The notes under the pieces: model-generated
Told to the model about the DNA's origin: nothing
Database searches by the model: none
The model's input: only the letters and a program-made list of their open reading frames with translations
Made by a program: the position numbers and the translations under genes
DNA from: Carnegiea gigantea
Lineage: Eukaryota; Streptophyta; Magnoliopsida; Caryophyllales; Cactaceae
DNA: 64,000 bases
Direction: 5' to 3'
Assembly (NCBI GenBank): GCA_029747015.1
Contig: JAKOGI010000056.1
Span: forward strand, 124,001-188,000
Shown here: piece by piece, positions 11,802-23,843 of the stretch
How the letters are laid out: each line of letters opens with the position of its first letter
Numbering within the stretch: the stretch's first letter is position 1

Positions 11802-13177
11802 ATCTTTTGCTCGTCCTCGAGCAAAATAAAAGAAAAACTAAGTAAACAACTAACTCACTTTCGTAGGAATCACGGTTGCATTTAGCATATGCAACAAGCC
11901 CTTTAAACCCCTTGGTTACCCCAAGTGGACGAGTAAGGTCTCGTGAGGGTTTGCAGAAGATATACCCACAAAATCTCAAAAAGGAAAAAACAAAGAAAAG
12001 AGAAACAAAAATCGAAAAATGAAAATGACAAAACAAAATATATACATCAGGGTGAACTGTACACGTTCGGATCAACCAAAACCCCCTAGTAACTCAAGTA
12101 TCAGTCTGTACACAAGCATTATATGCATTTCAGGATACATCATCCCAAAGAATGGCATTCAGACATCAGCTTTTCACCCCACGATGCATGAAAATGATGA
12201 ATCCATCCTGGTGCCTGTGTGCAAGTGTATCATCACCCTGAAACTAAGCCTACCAAAACCAAACTCAATCCCACGCAGCTGACACAAGCTACCTTTTTGA
12301 TCGGCTAGCCTGGAAAGCAAGTTTCCCCAGTAGCAGTATTGCCTCAAAGGGTAACACCCAGTAGCGCATGCCTCAAAGGGGTACTTGTCATTTCCAACTC
12401 TTTTCTTCCCCACTTTCTTTCTTTCCATTATTATTTTTTTTCCAATACAAACTCATGTCACGCCTCAAAGGGATACACCCAGTGGCGCTTAAATTTGTTT
12501 GTTTTTGCTTTTGTTTTAGAAAATGGGGGTGCTAGCACATATAAAGGGAGCTATGCAGTAGACAAGTGGGGGAGTCAATCATGGAAGACTAAGAATGTAG
12601 GATGATGATAATACATAAATCAGGACTGGATTACAAAATTACAATGGACTGTTGGGGTTAGAACTGAGACCTAAAACGACAAACTGGGGATGAACCTTTA
12701 TCATGCACATTATACTTATATACGAGCTAATAGTCAAGGTACCGGAGATTAAGACTGATATAAATAGTACAAAACTCCCCTAAATTCAAAAGGAAAAGAA
12801 AAATTTATACAAAAAAGAGAAAAAATGAAAAATTTACACAAAAATGAAAAATTTTCACAAAAATAAAAAGAAAAGGGGAGATGACCCACCCCCACACCGA
12901 AATCTCACAATGTCCTCATTGGGAGCCGTGAGTCATCACCAACACACAAAAATAAAGAAAACAAAAACAAACACAAGACATACAAAATCGACAAATATAT
13001 ACACAAGCTAACACACTCTCCCAAAAACGCAATCTCGCCCAATCAAAAACAAGATCACACATATATACCAAACTAGCACCACCAACAAGAAATATATACC
13101 AATCCAACAACACCACCAATCACAACACAATAAAAAACCACAAAAACACAAAAATGGTGATCACAGCCAACAACGGC

Positions 13178-14653
13178 TCAGCAACATCCACATTTCACCC
13201 CAAGATGATCACCAACCAAAAACACAATCCTAATATCCACAACTAAATAAAAACAAAAAGAAAGAAAAGAAAAAGAAAAAGAAAAAGAAGGGGGGAGAAG
13301 AGTGAGAACGAGTATACCAGGTCGGGTACTGAATGTACCCGAACTATGCCATGACGACTTAAGGAGCATCAGCCACTCCTTGCCGCTCAAGATGCGAGTC
13401 GTCAGCTCGGATGCAGTCAAAGCTCGTAGGAGCTTATCATGCATTGCTGCATGCAGCTCGGAATGGTGTGAGTAAGAGAACACTGATAAAGATGGAGCAA
13501 ACAAAGTTAGTGCCCTCTTAAACTCACCAGATACCTGTGAGAAATCAGCAGAATAATCAAATACAATAATCAACGCGATTTCTCTAGGCATGCCCTCTAG
13601 GTACAGACGATAAGGATCAAAGAGGGGGTCATACCCTCTAAAAGTACCTAGAGGCTCAGAACAGTCAATCACATTCCCCTCGAGTATCACATGAGGATCG
13701 ATAAGTGACAAATTACAACACTTAGGGGAATGGGAGGGTGGTGAACATGAAGAGGAGGCATGGAATGTAGTAAGAGAGGTGGGGGATATATTATCAACAA
13801 AATCAGGACTAGTTGGCCCTGCAACCACAACATCCATGCATGAAGTCCCTGTGGGAGTCCCATAAAAAGTATGCACCTCAATAGAAACATTGTCGGACTC
13901 AGACCAAGTATCATCCTCCTCAACACTAGCGCTAACGCCACAGGTCTCACCTACCTCGAACTCCGTCGACCGAGCTAAAGGGAAAGGTGTATCAGGAAAG
14001 ATCATGATAAGCGCAGTGTTGTCCCAAAGGGTATTAGGAAAGGATGAAGCAACAGTGAGTGAAGTGGTCAAGGGAGGGTCAAGTACGTCCTCTAGTCCAG
14101 ACTGTAGAGGAGGAAAAGACGCACCATCATCACACAGATTGACATCAAATCTAGGAGCACTAGAACTAGGGTCAGTCTCGGGTGATAGGTCATACTCCCG
14201 ATTTTGATTAACAAACTCAGCAAACTCAACTTGTTGCCTATTCATTGTCTCTATCATATTGCTAAGTCTAGCAAAGCCTTCATTAGAAATATAATAGGGA
14301 CAAAAATTACTGGCGTGGTCAGAACAATGGCAAATTTCGCACACAGGAGGGGCATAATTATGGATACAAGGGGGTGGGGTACAAGAATCAGAACAACTAG
14401 TTTCAAATTCATAAGTATCCCAAGCCAACCACTCAAGTAATTCCCAAGCTTCATCAACATTTCGAGCATAGAAATCCCAATGCTCCAAAAGAACATGGGT
14501 CTCACAATTCACACCCTCATCAACAACATGCAATATTTCCCATTTCCCATATAAACATCCATAAGAAGCACATTGAGCAAGATAAGCATGTAAACGATCC
14601 CAATAACGGTAAAATAATTCTTGCTCACATTGGGGAAAATGGAAACTTGCCAT
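13178..14653 (-). CDS. Gag-like protein of the non-autonomous LTR retrotransposon (491 aa)
   Basis: An uninterrupted 491-codon ORF starts MASFHFPQCEQELFYRYWDR about 120 bp inside the primer site. Residues 8-85 have the pattern of the Retrotrans_gag domain of Athila/Tat elements: LFYRYWDRL, then a VVDEGVN segment (the usual YNGL position), then DEAWELLEWLAW (the usual EEAYELLE). Around residue 105 is a CCHC zinc knuckle, CEICHCSDHASNFC (C-x2-C-x4-H-x4-C), expected to bind RNA. The middle is acidic and Ser/Thr/Pro-rich. The last 50 residues are strongly hydrophobic, with an SFSFSFSFLSF run and then VVDIRIVFLVG, which is unusual for a Gag. No protease motif (DTGA-like) follows. It would package element RNA with enzymes supplied in trans. 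The intact frame argues for recent activity. Confidence 0.85.
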   Translation of the reverse strand: MASFHFPQCEQELFYRYWDRLHAYLAQCASYGCLYGKWEILHVVDEGVNCETHVLLEHWDFYARNVDEAWELLEWLAWDTYEFETSCSDSCTPPPCIHNYAPPVCEICHCSDHASNFCPYYISNEGFARLSNMIETMNRQQVEFAEFVNQNREYDLSPETDPSSSAPRFDVNLCDDGASFPPLQSGLEDVLDPPLTTSLTVASSFPNTLWDNTALIMIFPDTPFPLARSTEFEVGETCGVSASVEEDDTWSESDNVSIEVHTFYGTPTGTSCMDVVVAGPTSPDFVDNISPTSLTTFHASSSCSPPSHSPKCCNLSLIDPHVILEGNVIDCSEPLGTFRGYDPLFDPYRLYLEGMPREIALIIVFDYSADFSQVSGEFKRALTLFAPSLSVFSYSHHSELHAAMHDKLLRALTASELTTRILSGKEWLMLLKSSWHSSGTFSTRPGILVLTLLPPSFSFSFSFLSFCFYLVVDIRIVFLVGDHLGVKCGCC

Positions 14654-14750
14654 TGAATTTTTTTCTTTTGAAATTTTTTTTTTTTTTTTGGATTTTTAAA
14701 AGGCCTAGCCTCGAATGCTAAAGTAAACCCCAATATCGAAAAACACCAAT

Positions 14751-14768
14751 TCCCCGGCAACGGCGCCA
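14751..14768 (-). other. Primer-binding site, tRNA-Asp
   Basis: On the minus strand TGGCGCCGTTGCCGGGGA is exactly complementary to the 3' end of plant tRNA-Asp including the CCA terminus. It lies six bases from the LTR. Use of tRNA-Asp is typical of Athila-like Ty3/gypsy elements. This site fixes the element's orientation. Confidence 0.92.
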
Positions 14769-14774
14769 AAAACT

Positions 14775-16213
14775 TGTTGCGAGAAAAACAGAGTTTTAAT
14801 ATTTATAAACCCCAAGTGCAAGGTATGTCGTTGAGTACTTGGGGTGTCGTCCACAGGGAATTGGGTTTCCAACTACCAGAGTTCACTAGAGCGTCTCAAG
14901 CTAGGCAGGATCGAAGGGTGAGAAGGGGAAACTAAACTACGCTACAAATACAGAAACAAACGACTTGGAGTTGTGATTTTACCAATGGATGAACTAACTA
15001 ACCAAGATGAGTCCTAACCTACCCAAACCATACTATGAACAAGAGATGGTCGGTTGCACCATCAAAGACCACCCAAGCCCTCTCTCAAGGGTCATGAGCT
15101 AGTCTAACTCGTGTAACCACCTACTTTCGTGGGGTTAGGCGAATTAGACCACAAAACTAGCAACCCCGGACCTAGCTCGATTCGGATACTATTTTCATGT
15201 CCCGAACTCAACCATTCCCTCTCCCACACTAGCTAATTGACCTCACCTCTCAGCATAAGTCAATCGCCCAAAAATATGGATGAAAACCCTCTCAGGCATT
15301 TCATCGAACACTTGGCGGGCGTGAAGGAAAACTCTAGGTTCTAGGCATAGATTGGGTATGGCTAGGCCTAGTACAAGATCAATTAGCCATCAAGAGGCTA
15401 ATCACAATCCAAGCCAACACAATCAAACAACTAATCATCAAAAACAAATGAAAACCTAAACTAACAAATAAGAACATGAACACGAAGAACGAAACAAAGG
15501 CAATGAAATAAAACGAATTCAAACAACTAGATAACATGAATCAACAATGAAAACCAAACATATAAACTTAGGCAAATCAAATACAAGAATTAAAACTAAC
15601 AAAACATAAACAAGAACAATGAAATAAATAGAGAAAAGGAAGAGGGAAACTTATGCTTGAACTGATTGAAGAACTTGAAATCCACAAGCAAGAATCCCAA
15701 AATACAAACAACTGAGATCCTAATCTAATCCTCCTATTGAGGTTTTTATTGGATAAACCTAACCTAAACTACCCTAAGAATCGCCCAAGGAGAAACCCCG
15801 AACGAACTCCCCTCATGAACGCCCGAAAAAGGGGCTTTTATCGCGAACCCAGGCCTGACGCACGGCCGTGCTTCACCACGCACGGCCGTGCGTCACCACG
15901 CACGGCCGTGCGCCTGGCCGTGCGCCACCACGCACGGCCGTGCGCCTGGCCGTGCGTGGCTTCTGCCGCCAGTGCACGGTCGTGCCTCCCTACAGGTCGG
16001 CCGTGCACTGTCCTTCTCTGCTGTGTTTTGCCCGTTTTCGCTGATTTTCATCGTTTTGTCCCATCTTTGTCCCTTTCCGCGACGTTTGCTCGATTTAGAG
16101 TTATTTCCTACAAAATATAAATAAAACGAGTAAAAATTCTAAAGATTAAGTTATTATACGAGCGAAAAGTAGGTGAAAGAGGCACGTAAAATAGGTAAAT
16201 TTACCGTTCAACA
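14775..16213 (-). repeat. Right LTR (5' LTR in element orientation)
   Basis: It is 1439 bp and nearly the same as the left LTR. The 40-bp length difference comes mainly from two extra GC-rich repeat units at 15856-16010. It should contain the promoter, read right to left. It is followed by the target duplication AACGT (16214-16218). Confidence 0.93.
15856..16010. repeat. GC-rich palindromic GCACGGCCGTGC repeats in right LTR
   Basis: Seven GGCCGTGC units against five in the left LTR. The added units carry CACCACGCACGGCCGTGC spacing, consistent with slippage or unequal exchange. Confidence 0.9.
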
Positions 16214-16218
16214 AACGT

Positions 16219-17096
16219 ATAATCTAAAATGCCCTCTAGACTACTAAAAATAAATACCTCCAAAGTTCGGAATGTCGAGAGTTATTTTTGAAATTCGGAT
16301 TATTCATGTCAAATACCTGCAGAGTTCATATTATTCGCCTCCAATACCCCTAAAAAGTATGTCGTGATGAGTTTGTGACAAATATATTATTTGATGATCT
16401 AAATCGGTGATCGTTGCGCTGTGGAAGTAAATGATTGAGAGAATAAATGTTGAATCATGAGATGACATGAAGAGGATAAGCCCCCACTTGTAACCCAATT
16501 TTTAAGATCACTATTACATATGCTCTTATATTTTTATCCGTTTACTTATCTCATATTTGAAAACATACGTACGCATGATTAATTAATCGAACCAAAAACG
16601 TGGGTGGCTTGTGAATTGAGAAAATTTGTGATAGTATATATAGTTCTACCTCTTTATAGGCCAACCAACTTTGATGAAACAGAGGCTCAAAAACCTATAT
16701 ATATATAATATCAAATTCTCATTTCTTGCTTATGAGTGGATGCGTGTTGCTCAACTATAGGGCCTAGACTAAGAACTGTTCCCCACCAAAAGGGGAAAAA
16801 AGGATAAGTTAGTTGAATATTAACGAGCTTTCCTATAATGTGAATTTGATGAAAAGAACTTTCATTGTCAAGATAAATTTTAACTCTGTAAAATCAAACT
16901 TTATTCTTATTAATTGTCCAAATTCCCACATGAAGTGCTGTTTTCCACCAGCACAATATGTGAATATACCCATTGATCTTCATATTCTCCTTCAAAATAT
17001 AAACCGGCTATTCTGGCATTGACTTTGTAAATGAATATTAATCAAACATGAAGCACTATACTTGATCAGTTGAATGTAATTCATAAGCCTTATATG
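16219..17096. other. Intergenic, AT-rich, no gene seen
   Basis: No ORF in this stretch resembles a known family. It includes a short TATATATATAATAT run near 16700 and nothing else I can name. Confidence 0.5.
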
Positions 17097-17097
17097 T

Positions 17098-17176
17098 CTC
17101 TCTCTCCCCCCCCTCTCCGTCTCTCTCTCTCTCTCTCACTGTCTATGTATGCGTGTGTGTGCGCGCGTGTGTATGT
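17098..17176. repeat. Compound (TC)n/(TG)n microsatellite
   Basis: A run of TC dinucleotides interrupted by a C-run is followed by TGTGTG and GCGCGC. Confidence 0.9.
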
Positions 17177-17369
17177 AAAACAAAACAAATCCATTTAATT
17201 TTTGACTAGTGCTACTCCCATAAAATTTATAAATAATTATTTTTAAACAAAATAAACCCCTCTAAATTAATTTTTAATACATATAAACTCATTATATTTA
17301 GCTGTTGGCCTCTATCTACTAAACTTATTACGCTGACTACTTTAATTTAAACAGTTGTCAATTACGCAT

Positions 17370-18012
17370 TAAATTTTTTTTTTTCCACAAAACATATAAA
17401 GTTTATTACAAGTTTGAAGATTTGATATTGATGAAATATGGAATATTAGACAAATAAGATACGATATAATAATAGCTATGGATTGTATTTACTATAATGG
17501 CACAATTATTATTATCATCATTATTATTAACAGATAATAAAAGATTTCTTACTTCCATTATTATTAGTTTTCCCTTTCAATTTTTTTTTTTGAATATACA
17601 TAATAAAAGGTAATGATCCCAATGCTATTATTTTGACCTTAAAAAATAACGAACCATTTATTATAAAGAAAAATTATTGTATTTGTAGAAATATGGAATA
17701 GTAAAGAAAAATAGCAGGAAGTTTCTAATTGTTTTTATTATTATGACCTTTTAATTTTTTTAATATACATAATAAAATATTCAAACTTTAATAATATTAT
17801 TTTAGCATAAAAAATAATAAACTATTTACTACAAATAAATAATTATTATATTTATAAAAATAAGAATATTAGAGATGTAATATATAATACAATAATAATT
17901 GTAGATCCTATTTACTATAATGATACAATAATAATAATAGTAATAACACTAACAATAATAATAATATGATGATGATGATGATGATAGTAATAATAATTAT
18001 TATTATTATTAA

Positions 18013-18070
<58 letters not shown>

Positions 18071-18453
18071 GTTATTATTATTATTATTATCACTATTGTT
18101 GTTGTTGTTATTATCACTGCTACTACTACTAGTACTACTTCTTGTACTATTACGTATTTTAGTTATCATGGTTTTTTCCTTTCTATTTTTAAAAAATATG
18201 CATAACAAAATACTTGACACCAATACTATCAGTTTGGCATCCCCATTTTTTTTTTTTTAATATAAATAATGCAAGATTATATATATAGTGATAATACGAA
18301 ATGACAATAAATAGCATTTTACTTTTTAGACAATAGAAGATAATACCAAATAATATCAAATAGCACATTCCATCCCTTTGTCTTTTCAATTTTTTAAAAA
18401 ATATACAGGATGCAAGATTGTGATACAAAATTATTGCATTCATAGTGATAATA
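17370..18453. repeat. AT-rich degenerate repeat field with a long (ATT)n microsatellite
   Basis: A motif of the form GAATATTAGA...TATAATAATA.CTATGGAT..TATTTACTATAATG.CACAA recurs near 17440 and 17870, and again near 23390 on the other side of the RTE LINE. A second motif, GTGATAATAC...AATAGCATTTTACTTTTTA.ACAATA, starts near 18289 and recurs near 23046. Near 17990-18105 is an almost pure (ATT)n run of more than 20 units. The right-hand part of the field ends in a Helitron-like terminus (23874), so this may be the body of a non-autonomous Helitron. It is non-coding; the long poly-Ile and poly-Asn translations are artefacts. Confidence 0.7.
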
Positions 18454-21400
18454 CAATAACACCTCCCAGTGTGGGTCCCGCTTTTATGGAGTCTGGGAAG
18501 ATCCAGATGTAGGCAACCTTACCTCTACCAGCATCCCTACTGTAGAGAGACTGAATCCAATAGACCTACAAAACAAGATCTTGTGAAAAAAAATTTGAAG
18601 AAGAATGTTCTGAAAACATTTAATGGAATAAAAACTAAGGATATGCAGCAGGGAGAGAACTAAGAAATACTGATAAATCAGGTTACTGTAACTATGTAAA
18701 AATAAATACAACAAAAGTACAACATAGCAAATGAAAGTACTATACCTTAACAAATAGAAATAGGCAAACAATGACTTTTTCCAGATGTAAGTACTACCTG
18801 CCACAAATACGACATACAAAAAAAAAAAAATCACAACCAAAACTACTCTACTGCAACAAAAAAACCATAACCATATCAGGTAGCCAACTCTCTGAGATAT
18901 AAGACCCTAGTCCTATCCTGCCATAGTCTCCTATCCTGAACCATATCCTCCGTCAATCATACCACTTTCAAATCTCCTCTAATCATCTCGTCCAAACTCT
19001 TTTTTGGTCGTCCTCTCCGTTTCTTACATTCGGAGATGTTAATTCTCTCACATCCCTTACTGAAGCATCCACACTTCTTCTTTTCATATATCCAAACCAT
19101 CTGAATCTTGTCTCTCTCAACTTGTTTTCGATGGAAGTCACTTTAACTAAGTCTCTTGTAACTCCATTCCCAATTCTATCAATTCTCGTATAACCACACA
19201 TCCACCTAATTATCTTCATCTCTGCTGCCATCAACATTTGGACCTGTGTCTTTTTTATAGGTCAATACTCCGATTCATACAGTACAGCCGGTTTAGCTAC
19301 CATAGAATAAACTTTGCATTTTAATCCTACAGACATTCTCTTATCACATAGCACACCTGAAGCATACTTCCATTTTGTCAACCTACTTTTATGTATTGGT
19401 TAATATCTTCGTCAATATCTCCATTCTGTTGAATGATCGAGCCTAGATATTTAAACTTATCGACCTTTGGTATTGTCATCCCATCAATGGTGACTTATCC
19501 TCCCGTATCTTCCCTTCAACTAAAACAACAATGCAGATATTCAGTTTTCGATCTACTTACTCTAAAACATCTAGACTCCACTATAAATCTATATCGCTCC
19601 AACTTGTCATTGACGCTCTCTCTGGTCTTATCAATAAGAATAATGTCATCTGCGAATAATATACACCATGGTACCTCATCTTGAATTCCTTTTGTAAGTT
19701 CATCCATAAATAGAGTGAAAAGGAAAGGGCTTAAATCAGAACCCTGATGCAGACCCATACCAACATAGAAGTCATTGGTAGTCCCTCTTTGCATTCTAAC
19801 ACTCGTCCTACCTCCCTCGTACATATTCTTAATAACACGAATATACACAGGTGACACTCATTTCTTGTCCAAACATCTCCATAATACTTCATGCAGAACT
19901 CTATCATATGCTTTTTTCAAGTTAATTAATACCATATAAAGATCTACCTTTCTATCTCTGTACAATCTCATGAGCCTTCTAAGGAGATAAATCGCCTCTA
20001 TGGCTGACCTACTAGGCATAAAATCAAATTGGTTCTCTTATATTAAAATATCCTTCCACAACCTCATCTCAATCACCCTCTCTCATAACTTTATAGTGTG
20101 ATTGAGCAACTTTATACCCCTATAATTATTACAATCTTGAATATTACCTTTGTTATTGTACAAATTAATGATTGTACCATACCTTCATTCTCTAGACATT
20201 TTAGCGGTCCTAAAAATAACATTGAAAAGTTATGTCAGCCACTCTAATCCCTCTTCACCCAAACCCTTCCACACTTCCACCGGTATCTGGTTTGGTCCCT
20301 CTACCTTCCCATTAGTCAGCTTCTTTAGAGACTCTTTAATCTCGTCCTTGCTAATAGGTACACACAATCGAGGATCAAAACACCTCTCACTACTCCCTCT
20401 TACCATACTTCGAAAATCTTCCATCACTTTCCCATTGAAGAGTTTGAAAAAGTATATTTGTCATCTCTCCTTGATTTCTGCATCCTCCGATAGCACCTTA
20501 CCATTTTCATCTATGATGTACCTCACGACACCCAAATCCCTTGTTCTTCTTTCCATAGCATAGCTAGTTTAAAGACTTCTTTCTCACCTTCATTGGTCTC
20601 CAGCTTTTGATATAACCTATCATGAGCCATACTTTTAGCTACAACAAAGCTTTCTTGGCTACCTTTTTTGCTGCTTTATATCCAACTCTACTAATCTCTT
20701 TCTTTTCATCCGTTCCAATGTTTATGAAAGCAACGTATGCCTCTTTTTCCTCCTTGATTGTTTCCTTTACCTCCTCGTTCCACCACCAGGCTTCTTTCAT
20801 TTTGTTACCACCTCTCCTAGATGTCCCTAGGATTTCCTTAGCCAGCTTTCGAATACATTTTGCCATTGTCTCCTGCATTGTATCTGCATCCTCTATCTAC
20901 CTTCAAACTCCTTCTTTAGTAATTCTCTATGATAATTTCATAGCATTCTCTTTAGTAAAATTCCATCACTTAACTTTAGGATCCCTAACACTCATCTTCT
21001 TCCACGTTGAACATTTGAATTCTACATCAAACACTAGTAACCTATGCTGAGTCACCAAATACTCACTAGAAATTATCTTACAATCCTTACATAACCTCCG
21101 ATTTTTCGTCATAATCATGAAGTAATCAATTTGAGTCTTTATGGAACCACTCTTAAAGGTCACCAAGTGGTCCTCATTCTTCTTAAAATAGGAGTTTACC
21201 ACCAACAATTCATAAGTAACCATCAAGTCCAGAATAAAAGCTCCTTAATTGTTTCACTCCCCATAACTGAAACCTCCGTGAGTCGTATCATACCCGTTAG
21301 CGCCTTCACCAATATGGCCATTAAAGTCTCCTCATCTGAAAAGTTTTTCGCTTCGAGGCACATCCTGAATGACCATATCCAAATTCTTCTAAAATTGCTT

Positions 21401-23038
21401 CTTAATATTGTCTGACAAACCTATTTGATGTGCATAAATAGTAACCATATTAATGATTTCTGATACCATTAATACCTTAATGGTCATAATTCGATCACTC
21501 TTCCTCCTCACTCCCACAACCAAATCAGCCAACTCCTTATCAACCAAAATGCCAGCTCCATTCCTAACCTTAGTTGACACCGAATACCACAGCTTATACC
21601 CATCAACTTTTCTAACTTTGACCCTTACCCACTTAATTTCTTGAACACAGGCTATGTTAATCCCACGTCTATGTAAAGACTTAACTAGTTCCATTGACTT
21701 ATCAGTAAGAGACCCAATATTCCAAGACATTAGGCGCACCTTCCGAAACCCTATACCCCTCCTAACCCCATTTCCCTCTGGAGGACTGGCTGAAGCTACT
21801 ACATTACTCGCCACTAGTTTAAGCTACCAACACCTGCCCCCAGCAATGCAATAATAATAATAATAAATGAATAAAATCACCCCAAAATACTCACTGAGTG
21901 GGCCCAACTAATAGAAAAAGAACAAAGTAATGAAGCTAAAAAGGCAAAGAAACATAGGCTAGAAAGAACAATAAAGTCAGTTAACAAGACTAGAAATCTA
22001 CCTGGCAAGACAGTCAATAATAATGCTAATACTACCAACAACAACAACAACAATAATAGGCCCAATAAAAACCCATGAGACTAAAATCACCCCCACAATA
22101 CCAATAGTAATAACAACGTACCACAACAACAACAACAAATGAATAACTGATACTAATAATAAAACTAATACTACAAGTAAACAGGAACAAATAAAGTTGT
22201 AAGAGTAATACAAAAGCTAAAATAATTGCCACAATATTAACAACAATAATACCATCACCAATAATAGTGAGACTGTAAAGAGTTTAAATCATCGTAGATA
22301 AAGGCTAAGTACAAAAAACCAAGTAGTGATGCTACTAATAATAATATTAAAACAATAACAAAAACAGTAGGGAATACAGATGCTGGTAAAAGCAATATTA
22401 ATCCTATAAGGACTAATAACAGCCAATAAAAGCGACCTTGTAAGGACTATTAACCGCCACCACACCAAAGCAGCAATAAAGAAAGGTAGCAAAGGAAAAG
22501 ACTACAATCCAAAAACAATAATAAAAACCACAAGAATTCTAAATGAGGTCAAAGTCACAAGGAGCCTTTGTGGCTGTGGACTTACACTAAACACAAAAAT
22601 AGAACGGAGCCAGCAAGGCCAGTCTATAAAGGTTGAAAGCCTAGGTACTGAGTGGTCGATTCAACCTTAGCCTTACTGGGGACACCCACCAGAGGCAGTG
22701 AGCAGCGACTGTAGGGCAGTGGGTAGGGAACAGTCAGAACCAGGACAAGGATGGGAGAAAGGTTGAGTAACGGGAGTGATAGACGTTACCGTCGATGATC
22801 CGGCTCTGGCCATCGTAAAGCTGTAGCAGCCAGTCTTGTAAAGCTCCGGCAGACGTGCGAGCAGAGATGCACTGGCAAAGACGGGTGAGTCTCGCCGGAA
22901 ACAGGAGTTCACCTCACCAGAGTACAACCACCGGGTTCTTTCTGGGTCTGTATCTGTATGTGACGCTCGAAACACAAAAGGAAGAGAAGGAGCAAAAAGA
23001 AGATGGAGAAAAAAAAAAGGAAAAAGAGGAGATGATTA
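18454..23038 (-). mobile_element. RTE-type LINE, copy 2, near full length
   Basis: About 4.6 kb on the minus strand. The 5' region is about 23038-21820 and includes (AAT/AAC)n tracts. The endonuclease N-terminus is at 21814-21389: MSWNIGSLTDKSMELVKSLH, then INIACVQEIKWV, YKLWYSVSTKVRNGAGIL and YAHQIGL. The endonuclease C-terminus is at 21226-20966 (VVNSYFKKNEDHLVTFKSGS, KTQIDYF, TQHRLLVFDVEF). The reverse transcriptase includes 19857-19516 with VGMGLHQGSDLSPFLFTLF and an intact LFADD box near 19656-19645. The C-terminal arm is at 19237-18983 (IIRWMCGYTRID, RFRWFGYMKRR). The 3' tail (18454-18580) carries CAGTGTGGGTCCCGC. Several stops and frame shifts break the ORF, so it is inactive. It is flanked by a 15-bp imperfect direct repeat, TTCATAGTGATAATA (18439-18453) and TTCATGGTGATAATA (23039-23053), taken as the target-site duplication. 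Confidence 0.88.
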
Positions 23039-23843
23039 TTCATGGTGATAATATATTATGAAATAATAACAAATAGCATCTTACTTTTTAAATAATAACA
23101 GATAATACTAAACAATATCATATAGTACATCCCATCTATATAAATAATGAGATTACGATTTCATCTCTTTCCAATTCAGTAATGCATGGACGATCATACC
23201 ACATAGATAAGCCAACATTTTCAGATTTATATTTTGATTGAATGGTTTCGCAGCGATAGTTTTGGTTAAGTTTCTCACATGTTTGAATTCATTGATCGGT
23301 ATGAACCATTAGATATGTTAGATGATAATAATTACGAGTCCTATTTATTATAAAGATACAATCATTATACTGGTCAAACATGGAGTATTAGAAATAGAAG
23401 ATACAATTGAATGATAACTATGGATCATATTTACTATAGAGACACAATTATTATTGTCATTGTTATTGTTGCTGTTGTTGTTAAAAATAATAAAAGGATC
23501 TAACTTAATATTATTTTGCCTTTTTCTTTAAAAATAAATATAAATATAAATACGAAATTATCATATGTTAGATATAATGTGAGGAAAATTATGAATATTA
23601 CTTATACAGAATTATACTACTGCTAAATTACCACACAAATATGACAAATTGCTTTCAGTCTTAAGAGAAGAAGAGTTTGGCGATTATCATCTCTTTTTAT
23701 GTGAGGAGGGTTTGTTGACATTCACACTTCAAAAACAAGATTGTTCTCCACATATGCATGCACATATCGTATTTATTATAATTTCTAGATGATTTACCAT
23801 AATTTACTATTTAATTACCGCAAATAAAAGCTCAATATTCATC
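23039..23843. repeat. AT-rich repeat field, right-hand part
   Basis: It continues the repeat family of 17370-18453 (see the matching motifs near 23046 and 23390). The RTE LINE is inserted into this field. No gene is seen. Confidence 0.6.

Larger units (their letters stand above)
10390..16213 (-). mobile_element. Complete non-autonomous LTR retrotransposon (Ty3/gypsy Athila/Tat-like), Gag-only
   Basis: Two long direct repeats (10390-11788 and 14775-16213) start TGTTG and end CAACA. They are flanked by a perfect 5-bp target duplication AACGT (10385-10389 and 16214-16218). Next to the right LTR, at 14751-14768, is the 18-nt 3' end of tRNA-Asp (TCCCCGGCAACGGCGCCA), which is the primer-binding site when read on the minus strand. 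Next to the left LTR is the minus-strand purine tract AGGTGTGGGGGTG (11789-11801). Transcription therefore runs right to left. The interior is only about 3.0 kb and has one long ORF, a Gag-like protein. There is no protease, reverse transcriptase, RNase H or integrase. It must have been mobilised by proteins of a related Athila/Tat element. The LTRs are very similar apart from indels in a GC-rich repeat, so the insertion is young. Confidence 0.93.

Noticed and set aside
17908..18260. Several ORFs of poly-Ile, poly-Asn, poly-Met or poly-Leu on both strands
   Set aside because: They are translations of the (ATT)n microsatellite and mean nothing as proteins.
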